Origin: an uncultured Mycoplasmatota bacterium
GTDB taxonomy: Bacteria; Bacillota_I; Bacilli_A; RF39; UBA660
Direction of reading: 5' to 3'
Length of the DNA stretch: 64,000 nucleotides
Assembly (NCBI GenBank): GCA_900546275.1
Contig: URCH01000001.1
Location: 62,001-126,000, forward strand
Under the pieces are notes generated by a model. That model was not told the origin of the DNA. It worked only from the letters and a program-made list of their open reading frames with translations, and did not search any database. The translations under genes were made by a program, and so were the position numbers. Within the stretch, counting starts at the first letter, position 1. Each line of letters opens with the position of its first letter. Shown here in pieces: positions 8,275-14,688 of this stretch.

Positions 8275-8502
8275 CTATCCTCCTATTTTATTCATTATAT
8301 GGTCTTTTAATTTTGGTCTGATGCAATTTATAATTGCACCTTTAACATACCCTTTAGGTCCATTTTTGCTAGTGCTATTTAAAGCAGCGTCCATAGCAAC
8401 AATTATTAAGTCTGCTTTTTCTTCAGAAGAAAAATCCACATCAGGATACAAACTTAATACTTCATTTAGTATCTCATTTGCTTCAGAAATAGTAATTTTC
8501 AT
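8275..8502 (-). CDS. Small hypothetical protein, 75 aa
   Basis: ATG at 8502 preceded by GGAGGTG; the longer frame to 8517 would place the ribosome site inside the gene. Helical and basic at the C-terminus, with GPKGYVKGAIINCIRPKLKDH. The stop codon is directly joined to the ribosome site of the zinc-ribbon gene, so it is the first gene of a three-gene unit with the RecA-like ATPase. No family recognised. Confidence 0.6.
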   Translation of the reverse strand: MKITISEANEILNEVLSLYPDVDFSSEEKADLIIVAMDAALNSTSKNGPKGYVKGAIINCIRPKLKDHIMNKIGG

Positions 8503-8589
8503 AAAATTCACCTCCATTTCTAATTCAATTATAATCTTTATTCTTTTTTAAATCTGTGTTATTCTGGTTACAGAAAGGGTCCGTTTTTT

Positions 8590-9600
8590 ATGTTAAAGTA
8601 TAAGAATATTAAAGAATTAACTAATGAAGATGATAATAAACTTAATAATATTATTTTAAAAAACTATTATAAAAAGGATAATTCAAAAAATTATTATAAT
8701 AATGGATGGATTTGTGTAGACATCAAATACGTATTTGAACTAATTAATGATACAGGAAAAAATATATTGAAATTAATAGATAATTCAGCATTAAACTATT
8801 TGGAATATATTAATTCAAATATTAAAATACAAAAAAAATTAAATAAATTTTATAATGACTGGATAAACGAAAATGGATATCCATATAATTATTATTCAAG
8901 TACAGAAGTATTTTATTTACAAAATAAAAACAAAATATATGACTATAACAAATTTACTGTTGATTGTTGCATATTAAACATCATTTCTAATATACATAAA
9001 ATATTAGTAAAAATAGAATTTTATAGTTTACTAACATTAGATCCAAGCAATTCTATTTTCAAAAAATTAATTACATATATAACAATGTTAGAAAATTTTA
9101 CTAATTCTAAAATACTTAAAGATAATGAAAAAATTCAGAAAAAAAATTCAGAAAATTATAATTTCAATAGTGAACTATTAAAACATATAAAAAATAGTTT
9201 AGTAAATATTTTATATACTAAAACAGAATCAGATTTAATAAACTTCAGTGTTAGCAGACAAACGGCTATATATATAAATAATAATTATATTCTATATTAT
9301 AGTTGTAAATCATTAATAGGAATTGCTTATTATCAATTATTAATTGACATTACTACAAATAAATATTATGTAACAATGATTCCATGTGAGGGACCAGGTT
9401 GTTTTAATGAATTAACCAAAATAGGAAATAATAAATATTGTATCGAATGTAAAGAAAACAAAATTCCACAAAAAATTAAAAGAAGAAATTCATATATAAA
9501 AGAACAAACAAAAAAGTTAGAAAATGACCTTAGTGCTGGAATAATAAATATTGAACAATTTAACAAAAAAATAAAAAGACTAAACCATAATATAAAATAA
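8590..9600 (+). CDS. Hypothetical protein with C-terminal zinc finger, 336 aa
   Basis: The only long plus-strand gene of element 1, start at 8590 with GAAAGGG upstream. Very Lys/Asn/Ile-rich, mostly helical. Near residue 260 it has CEGPGC...YCIECK, a C-x4-C...C-x2-C finger reminiscent of CGNR-type fingers, followed by a basic coiled segment (IKRRNSYIKEQTKKLENDL). It is transcribed away from the RecA-like unit, so the 90-base gap at 8503-8589 holds divergent promoters. Perhaps a DNA-binding regulator; function not established. Confidence 0.65.
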   Translation: MLKYKNIKELTNEDDNKLNNIILKNYYKKDNSKNYYNNGWICVDIKYVFELINDTGKNILKLIDNSALNYLEYINSNIKIQKKLNKFYNDWINENGYPYNYYSSTEVFYLQNKNKIYDYNKFTVDCCILNIISNIHKILVKIEFYSLLTLDPSNSIFKKLITYITMLENFTNSKILKDNEKIQKKNSENYNFNSELLKHIKNSLVNILYTKTESDLINFSVSRQTAIYINNNYILYYSCKSLIGIAYYQLLIDITTNKYYVTMIPCEGPGCFNELTKIGNNKYCIECKENKIPQKIKRRNSYIKEQTKKLENDLSAGIINIEQFNKKIKRLNHNIK

Positions 9601-9612
9601 TTTAGTCTTTTT
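9573..9612. terminator. Bidirectional terminator
   Basis: AAAAAGACTAAA (9573-9584) and TTTAGTCTTTTT (9601-9612) form a perfect 12-bp stem between convergent genes, and each side ends in an A or T tract. Confidence 0.85.
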
Positions 9613-10216
9613 CTATTAATCTACAATAAGCATATGCTGTATTTCTACTGATTTGACTAAGTCTAGCCAATTCAATCATTGAAATCTGTTTATTTTTATA
9701 CATTGCATAATATTTAAAAAAATCTGGATTTTTAGTATACAATCTTTCTTTTGTTAATTTAGGTTGCCCTCCTGGATTTACTCCACCATTTTTTTCTCTT
9801 GCTGCTGCAAGTCCTTCATTAACAGCTTCAACTATCATTAATCTTTGCATTTCATTTAATAAACCCAACATCATTATTTGTCCTTGAGTCAAAATAGATA
9901 AAGATCCAGTACAATCTAAAACAAAATCACCCATTACTAACTTAATTTTCTTCTCTTTAGCAAAATCTAATATTTCCAATAAAAACTTCATGCTCCTAGT
10001 CAGAGTCTTGAGGCATCTATTACATATAATTCATCATTTTCTTTTAATATAGATAATAATCTATTTAATTCAATTCTATCATTTTTAGCACCACTAGCTT
10101 TTTCTTGATACCAATTTTCTATTGGAATATCATTATCTCTTGCAAACTTTTCCTGCCTAAGTTCAAAGCAAGGATTGCTTATCGACAGTACTAACTCTTT
10201 GATAACAATACCTCAT
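9602..10216 (-). pseudogene. Small serine resolvase/invertase, broken by two frameshifts
   Basis: Read with two corrections, the minus strand from the ATG at 10216 (AGGAGGTGGTG upstream) gives a resolvase of about 200 residues: MRYCYQRVSTVDKQSLL, then (+1 base) ELRQEKFARDNDIPIENW...KASGAKNDRIELNRLL...LYVIDASRL, then (+2 bases, a CT duplication) TRSMKFLLEILDFAKEK...GQIMMLGLLNEMQRLMI and a C-terminal helix-turn-helix (ISMIELARLSQISRNTAYAYCRL). Only the last 129 residues (9602-9991) remain in one frame. The motifs SGAKNDR, DASRLTRS and the HTH identify the family. The gene is therefore inactive unless the assembly is wrong at two places. Confidence 0.85.
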
Positions 10217-10289
10217 TTTCACCACCTCCTATCAATCCCAAAGAAACCTCATAAAAATAAGTTGCACATTTAATAAGAATTAATAAACT

Positions 10290-10323
10290 TTTTTCACAAT
10301 TAAATCCACAGCTTTTTCACAAT
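10290..10323. repeat. Tandem 11-bp direct repeat upstream of the resolvase remnant
   Basis: TTTTTCACAAT occurs at 10290-10300 and 10313-10323, 23 bases (about two helical turns) apart, upstream of the broken resolvase. The spacing suits a protein binding on one DNA face, for example a resolvase sub-site or an iteron. Only two copies are present. Confidence 0.45.
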
Positions 10324-10398
10324 TATTTTATAAAAAAATAACAATTGTTTCTTTGCACACTCAAAATAAAATTTTGACACACCAAAGTGTGCCACTTT

Positions 10399-10995
10399 TT
10401 AAATTAATATTTTATCTACAAAACCATATTTTAAAGCAGTCTTTGAGTCTATCCAATTATCTTTATTAATTGTATCTTGCTTTACTTGTTTTAATGTTCT
10501 ATTTGTTTTACTTGCAATTATTTTCATTAACCTCTCATTAAGACTATGAGTATGGTCTAGTCTTTCTTTCATTTCGGTTAATTTTCCTGCAGAAAAGGAG
10601 CTAACCTCATGAATCATTATTTCAGCATTTTCTAAAATGCATCTTTTTCCTTTTTTACCATTAATTAATAGAACACTCGCCATTGAAGCACATCTACCTA
10701 AACCAACAGTTTTTATATCACTTTTAATAATATTCATAATATCGTAAATAGCTAATCCTGCGGCAACAGAATCACCACTAGAATTAATATACATTGTTAT
10801 ATCTTTGTGATTACAAGCATCCATTTTTAATAATAATTCAATTGTATCTCTTGCTAACTTGTCATCGATTTCTCCATCCACAATAATTATTCGATTCTCT
10901 TTTAAATCAACATCCGAAACTTTCATTTTTTCTTTTTCATTCTTTTTATAATCTTTCTTTCTATTCTTTTTATAATTTTTATATTTATTTTCCAT
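10399..10995 (-). CDS. ClpP-like serine protease
   Basis: 198 residues with ClpP core motifs: catalytic Ser in GRCASMASVLL (Ser104), His in ENAEIMIHE (His129) and an Asp in INKDNWIDSKTAL, plus the substrate-channel segment MYINSSGDSVAAGLAIYD. The first 28 residues are an unusual Lys-rich extension replacing the short ClpP axial loop. Start at 10995 has GAGGT before it. It heads no housekeeping clp cluster and sits between a 102-aa unknown and the resolvase remnant inside element 1. Phages use ClpP-like enzymes as head proteases, but no head genes are present, so a regulatory or defence role is possible. Confidence 0.85.
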   Translation of the reverse strand: MENKYKNYKKNRKKDYKKNEKEKMKVSDVDLKENRIIIVDGEIDDKLARDTIELLLKMDACNHKDITMYINSSGDSVAAGLAIYDIMNIIKSDIKTVGLGRCASMASVLLINGKKGKRCILENAEIMIHEVSSFSAGKLTEMKERLDHTHSLNERLMKIIASKTNRTLKQVKQDTINKDNWIDSKTALKYGFVDKILI

Positions 10996-10997
10996 AT

Positions 10998-11306
10998 CTA
11001 TACCTCACATTTTTCTAATTTCAATTTTTCATCATAATCACTAACTAGATGTATTTTATATGTGCTATTTAAAATTTCATCGATTTTACTTATTAGTATT
11101 TTTTTATCTTCTTCATTAAGATTCCAAGTATCTTTGCTCATCAATATTACATTATTAAAACTGAAATCACTATTATTTTTATAATACTTATATATACTAT
11201 TAACATTATCAGATATAAACAATGCCATATATTTAATATAGTTTTGTTTAAACTCCTCTTCAAGTTTTAATTCAGTTTCAGTTAATATATCATCTATAAT
11301 TTCCAT
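10998..11306 (-). CDS. Hypothetical protein, 102 aa
   Basis: Start at 11306 with AAGGAG upstream; acidic and helical (LTETELKLEEEFKQNYIKY), no recognised domain. It overlaps the end of the DUF3846 gene by 17 bases and its stop lies two bases before the ClpP-like start, so the three genes form one operon. It could be an adaptor or substrate of the ClpP-like protein, which is inference from position only. Confidence 0.6.
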   Translation of the reverse strand: MEIIDDILTETELKLEEEFKQNYIKYMALFISDNVNSIYKYYKNNSDFSFNNVILMSKDTWNLNEEDKKILISKIDEILNSTYKIHLVSDYDEKLKLEKCEV

Positions 11307-11688
11307 ATTTTCTCCTTTTAAATAACTCTGCCACCATTTTACGAGCTGTAATTCTACTATTTGTTTTGTCTATACTTTTTTCATTAAAATATTCTTGATA
11401 TTTATCTATTTGTTCTTTTGTTAAAGATTTAAAATCTGCATTTTTATAATCATCACCAACAATAATAAAATTTCCATAAATAAAATCATTATCAACAAAA
11501 CGATTAGGTGGTAAATTATTTATCCTACCTTCTTCATTACAAATTAAACATACTTCTGAATCATCATTTAAATAGCAAACCTCTATTAATCCACCAACTA
11601 AATTTTGTTTTTCTTTTAATGTATTTTTTATATTAAGTTCAATAGGTAATTCGTTTGGACATACAAGTAATGCTCTTATTTTTTTCAT
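11290..11688 (-). CDS. DUF3846-like protein
   Basis: 132 residues. The pattern VGGLIEVCYLNDDSEVCLICNEEGRINNLPPNR followed by YGNFIIVGDD and SLTKEQIDKYQEYF is, from memory, that of the DUF3846 family, common on phages, plasmids and conjugative elements and of unknown function. Start at 11688 has GGAGGTG upstream. It begins the DUF3846 - 102 aa - ClpP-like operon and is separated from the methylase by a terminator. Confidence 0.7.
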   Translation of the reverse strand: MKKIRALLVCPNELPIELNIKNTLKEKQNLVGGLIEVCYLNDDSEVCLICNEEGRINNLPPNRFVDNDFIYGNFIIVGDDYKNADFKSLTKEQIDKYQEYFNEKSIDKTNSRITARKMVAELFKRRKYGNYR

Positions 11689-11768
11689 ATTTCACCTCCA
11701 AACCGAGCTAATTACATTTAAACAAATTGTAAAAATACTACAAGACTTAATAACAATTTTTACCAAAT

Positions 11769-11797
11769 TAAAAAAAGTCCCAATTTTAAGGACTTTT
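11769..11797 (-). terminator. Terminator downstream of the C5 methylase
   Basis: Minus strand AAAAGTCC, nine-base loop, GGACTTTT followed by further T. It lies about 85 bases past the methylase stop in an otherwise empty 190-base gap (11689-11882). Confidence 0.8.
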
Positions 11798-11882
11798 AAA
11801 CGATGAAATGAATTAAACAAACAACACCCCACCAAATTATACTTTAAACAATTTGTGCCAAGATTAAACACAAAATAAATCA

Positions 11883-12860
11883 TTATTTGCTTTCATTGCT
11901 TTCCAAAGCATTAACTATATTTGTAGCAATTCTTTCTATTACAGGAACTGCAACACTATTTCCTGCTTGTTTATAAAGTTTTGCATCACTCATAGTTTTA
12001 GGCAACTTAAACTTTTTAGGATAACCTTGCGCATAAAAACATTCTATTGGCATTAACTTTCTTATTCCAAACTTTGTTTTTATTAATGGAACATTATGTC
12101 CTCCCTCTCCCATATTAGCTGTTAAAGTTGGAACTAAATTACTTTGATTTTTTCTAACATACTTTCTACGCCATTGATAAACTGTATTATCATCATCCAT
12201 AGTTTTATTTAATAAATTGTATATTTCACCTTTATATTTTCCTTCAGTATAATAATATTTTTCATCGACTTCAGTCTTAAAATTAAACACTTTTTTAATA
12301 CTATTTTTTAATGGAATAGGCATAGGCATTTTAAATTTTTCATAATCTTTCTCATCTCTAAATGCTACTATATAAATTCTTTCCCTATTTTGTGGAATAT
12401 CACCATATTCACAAGCATTTAATACCTGAAAACTAATTTTATCTTTGTATCCTGCTTTTTTCAACCTATCAATTATAGTTGCAAACGTTTTCCCTTTATC
12501 ATGACCTACTAAATTCTTAACATTTTCTAAAAATATAACCCTAGGCTTTCTTACTTTGAAGATTCTTTCCATTTCAAAAAACAAATCACCACTACGGTCA
12601 TCATTAAAACCTTTTCTATAACCTGCAACTGAAAAAGAAGTACAAGGAAAACCTCCAACCATAATATCGAAATCAGGAATTTCATCTATTTTCACTTCAT
12701 GAATATCTCTGCAATCTACCTTATGTTTAAAATTAAGTTCATATGTTTCAACTGCATATTTATCAAATTCATTAGCATATACCACTTCGCATTTTTCAGT
12801 ATTAATGAATCCTAAATCTATTCCTCCGGCCCCTGCAAATAAACTACAAATTTTATACAT
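11883..12860 (-). CDS. DNA (cytosine-5)-methyltransferase of a type II R-M system
   Basis: 325 residues with the ordered C5-methylase motifs: I (SLFAGAGGIDLGF), IV with catalytic Cys73 (GGFPCTSFSVAG), VI (FLENVKN), VIII (QNRERIYIV), IX region and X (YKQAGNSVAVPV). The target-recognition region between VIII and IX is short, as in monospecific enzymes. Start at 12860 has AGAGGAG upstream. It is directly downstream of an endonuclease gene on the same strand. If the partner is Bsp6I-like the recognition site would be GCNGC; this rests on memory of that family. Confidence 0.95.
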   Translation of the reverse strand: MYKICSLFAGAGGIDLGFINTEKCEVVYANEFDKYAVETYELNFKHKVDCRDIHEVKIDEIPDFDIMVGGFPCTSFSVAGYRKGFNDDRSGDLFFEMERIFKVRKPRVIFLENVKNLVGHDKGKTFATIIDRLKKAGYKDKISFQVLNACEYGDIPQNRERIYIVAFRDEKDYEKFKMPMPIPLKNSIKKVFNFKTEVDEKYYYTEGKYKGEIYNLLNKTMDDDNTVYQWRRKYVRKNQSNLVPTLTANMGEGGHNVPLIKTKFGIRKLMPIECFYAQGYPKKFKLPKTMSDAKLYKQAGNSVAVPVIERIATNIVNALESNESK

Positions 12861-12877
12861 ATTAATTCTCCTCTTTA

Positions 12878-12891
12878 TGCGGCGCGCCGCA
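12878..12891. promoter_or_regulatory. Perfect 14-bp GC palindrome before the methylase start
   Basis: TGCGGCGCGCCGCA is a perfect palindrome, 12 of 14 bases G or C, in sequence that is otherwise over 75 percent A+T. It lies just upstream of the methylase ribosome site. It contains two symmetric GCNGC motifs (GCGGC and GCCGC), the predicted recognition sequence if the enzymes are Bsp6I-like. This suggests control of methylase expression by methylation or binding of its own sites. Confidence 0.65.
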
Positions 12892-12896
12892 ATTTA

Positions 12897-12940
12897 AATA
12901 CGATTTTTAAAAGAGTAAATTCAACTCTTCCTTTCGTATT
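12897..12940 (-). promoter_or_regulatory. Nested inverted repeats between endonuclease and methylase
   Basis: AATACGA (12897-12903) pairs with TCGTATT (12934-12940) and, inside it, AAGAGT (12911-12916) pairs with ACTCTT (12924-12929). The structure directly follows the endonuclease stop. No strong T run follows on the minus strand, so it may be a weak terminator or an RNA structure that sets the ratio of the two enzymes. Confidence 0.5.
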
Positions 12941-13462
12941 TTATTTTTTTTCAATTCTACCTCTACGAATATTAAATATTACGGTAGGTTCAATTTCTAA
13001 CTCATCTATTATTTTATCGATAATACTAAAATGTGGTCGTTTACCTTGTCTTTGATAGTCTTCAACTGTGCCATATGATGATATTTCAATTTGTTTTAAT
13101 TGATCTGAATTAATTCCTGTATCATATACATATAGCATATTAGTATCTAAATTGAATCTAAGGAAAACCAAATCATCAAATTCACATCTTGGTCCAAAAC
13201 TACTTAAGTCACCATCATAATTACTTGTAGCTTTGAATTCAACTTTTTTACCATCTCTTGTTTGTGCATCTCCACCAGATTGCTTATTCCATAATAAGTC
13301 CAAACAATAACAACCCATTGGTTCACTAATAGCATCTGGCATGTTTATTCCCCTAGAAACCAAACTTTTGATATATGTATTTAAATCTTTCCATTTAAAA
13401 TACGCATCACAGGTTTCTTGAATTCTAGGTTCATCAATTTCAACTAAATAACTACCTTTCAT
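12941..13462 (-). CDS. Probable type II restriction endonuclease, Bsp6I-like
   Basis: 173 residues next to the C5 methylase. The central GGDAQTRDGKKVEFKATS contains a D-x(n)-E-x-K arrangement (D in GGDAQ, VEFKA), the usual PD-(D/E)xK nuclease core, and the overall pattern recalls the Bsp6I (GCNGC) family. Start at 13462 has only a weak AGGT upstream, which fits low expression of a toxic nuclease. Endonuclease lies upstream of methylase, so timing must be controlled; the hairpin and palindrome between them may do that. The family call is from memory, the R-M role is well supported by context. Confidence 0.75.
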   Translation of the reverse strand: MKGSYLVEIDEPRIQETCDAYFKWKDLNTYIKSLVSRGINMPDAISEPMGCYCLDLLWNKQSGGDAQTRDGKKVEFKATSNYDGDLSSFGPRCEFDDLVFLRFNLDTNMLYVYDTGINSDQLKQIEISSYGTVEDYQRQGKRPHFSIIDKIIDELEIEPTVIFNIRRGRIEKK

Positions 13463-13534
13463 TAAACAATACCTAAACTGAATTTACTCACATATTCATT
13501 ATATCATATTTTTAAATAATATTATATATTTAAA

Positions 13535-14278
13535 TCATAATATTGCATTACATTCAAATTCTATTCTCTCTTTTTCTTCTTCAATAGCAACAATCATAGC
13601 TTCTTCTAAATTATTAACAGATTTAAACTTCTGCATTGGAATATCTTTTATATTTGTTTCTTTTAGAATATAATCTAAAAATTCTATATATGGATTATAC
13701 TTTTCCAAATAAAAATCGTCTGAATAAAATATATTTTTATTTACAAAATCAATACAATCAAATCTTGCCTTTGAACTTTTATATCCAAACAATTCTGATA
13801 CGCTATCTTTAAAATCTATTTCTTTCATCTTATTAATATTTTTTTCAAACTCTGATTTATCTAATTTTATATTTACTATACAAGCTTCATCTCTTACATA
13901 TTTCTTATAAGAATCTAATTTCACTCCCATTTTAATTGTTTGGTACCAATCTACCCATGAGAAAAAATCATAAGCACATTCTTCCGCCTTTTCTTCTAAT
14001 TTGCTTATATCGCATAGTTTCAAATAAACATTTGAATCTTTTTCAACAACATAAAACATAAATGTATTTAAACCATAACTTTCATTAAACCAACCATTAT
14101 AACTATAGTAACCTTGTAATAATATTTTTTCATCAAAACTAACACAGCAATCAGTTAAATACCAACTTATATTTCTATCACTTCTATTTAATTTATATTC
14201 TTGATGATATTTAAATCCTATTGATTTTTCTTCAGTATTTTTATTGGATTCAGTTTTCAAATTATTTTTAAATAGCAT
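13535..14278 (-). CDS. Hypothetical protein at the distal end of element 1, 247 aa
   Basis: ATG at 14278 with GAGGTG seven bases upstream is preferred over the start at 14293. No signal peptide or membrane span. The first half is aromatic and beta-rich (ISWYLTDCCVSFDEKILLQGYYSYNGWFN), the second half helical and acidic with a final EEAMIVAIEEEKERIEFE. No family recognised. It is the last gene before the attachment site, upstream of the R-M genes on the same strand, so it might be an extra defence component, which is only a positional guess. Confidence 0.6.
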   Translation of the reverse strand: MLFKNNLKTESNKNTEEKSIGFKYHQEYKLNRSDRNISWYLTDCCVSFDEKILLQGYYSYNGWFNESYGLNTFMFYVVEKDSNVYLKLCDISKLEEKAEECAYDFFSWVDWYQTIKMGVKLDSYKKYVRDEACIVNIKLDKSEFEKNINKMKEIDFKDSVSELFGYKSSKARFDCIDFVNKNIFYSDDFYLEKYNPYIEFLDYILKETNIKDIPMQKFKSVNNLEEAMIVAIEEEKERIEFECNAIL

Positions 14279-14356
14279 ATCAATACACCTCATTTTAATT
14301 ATATCATATATTCATAAAATAATTTGATTGTCTTTAAAAATATGTATTAAAATTTA

Positions 14357-14404
14357 ACTACACATATGGTAACGAAGCACCTCCTGCATTTATGTGATTT
14401 GATA
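14357..14404. other. Element 1 attachment junction (amidase middle-fragment side)
   Basis: The 13-base repeat copy is at 14378-14390 with the core CC at 14380-14381. The element arm has ACACA at 14360-14364, the inverted partner of TGTGT at 3723-3727. Beyond the core, on the chromosome side, the amidase frame reads backwards as AGG-NIHN (SNHINAGG on the gene strand). Confidence 0.8.
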
Positions 14405-14607
14405 TAACAATTACATCATTACTATTTCCATACGCATCCAAAACTCTTTTAACTCTTTCAGTTGGTGAAATAGTTTCATCAGTAGTTCTAGTCATTTTTA
14501 CAGGAATCCCTAAATCTTTGAATCTATCATACATATATTGTGAAATTTTTAAAGTTAAATCTTTTTCAATAATACCATTACCGCTTGCACCTGGATCATC
14601 TCCTCCG
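14380..14607 (-). pseudogene. Middle fragment of split amidase
   Basis: 228 bases wedged between the two elements. The minus strand encodes the heart of the Amidase_3 domain: GGDDPGASGNGIIEKDLTL with the Glu zinc ligand, VKMTRTTDE, and NSNDVIVISNHINAGG with the second His ligand. The frame runs on a few codons into element 1 (ASLPYV then stop). It has no start of its own. Removing both elements fuses it in frame with the 5' and 3' pieces. Confidence 0.95.
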
Positions 14608-14636
14608 TGTGCTAGATACCTTTATACACGGAACAT
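14603..14636. other. Element 2 attachment junction (amidase middle-fragment side)
   Basis: The core TG (CA on the gene strand) is at 14608-14609. The element arm at 14620-14636 (CTTTATACACGGAACAT) is the inverted partner of ATGTACCGTGTATAAG at 23866-23881 on the other end. When the two ends are joined the dinucleotide lies at the exact centre of a 56-base attP. Confidence 0.85.
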
Positions 14637-14656
14637 AATTAAGAAAGCGTGTAATG

Positions 14657-14688
14657 CAAAAAAATAACCTGATTAAGGTTATTTTTTT
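14657..14688 (-). terminator. Terminator of the element 2 membrane-protein operon
   Basis: Minus strand AATAACC, seven-base loop, GGTTATT followed by five more T, overlapping the stop of the gene at 14687. Confidence 0.9.

Larger units (their letters stand above)
3706..14381. mobile_element. Integrative element 1 (about 10.67 kb, large serine recombinase, R-M cargo)
   Basis: The ends are fixed by the two halves of the amidase reading frame and by the 13-base repeat at both junctions. Contents: an unknown gene beside the end, a large serine recombinase with a coupled small ORF, unknown 128-aa protein, RecA-like ATPase, zinc-ribbon protein, 75-aa protein, divergent 336-aa protein, decayed resolvase, ClpP-like protease, 102-aa protein, DUF3846 protein, C5 methylase, Bsp6I-like endonuclease and a 247-aa unknown. 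No relaxase, coupling protein, capsid or terminase was seen, so it is neither a full conjugative element nor a complete phage. Most genes run on the minus strand, the same direction as the interrupted gene. Confidence 0.85.

Noticed and set aside
11692..11883. 63-aa open frame on the minus strand between methylase and DUF3846
   Set aside because: No ribosome site, contains the methylase terminator, and composition is that of non-coding DNA.
3706..14381. Element 1 as a complete prophage because of the ClpP-like and RecA-like genes
   Set aside because: No terminase, portal, capsid, tail or lysis genes are present.
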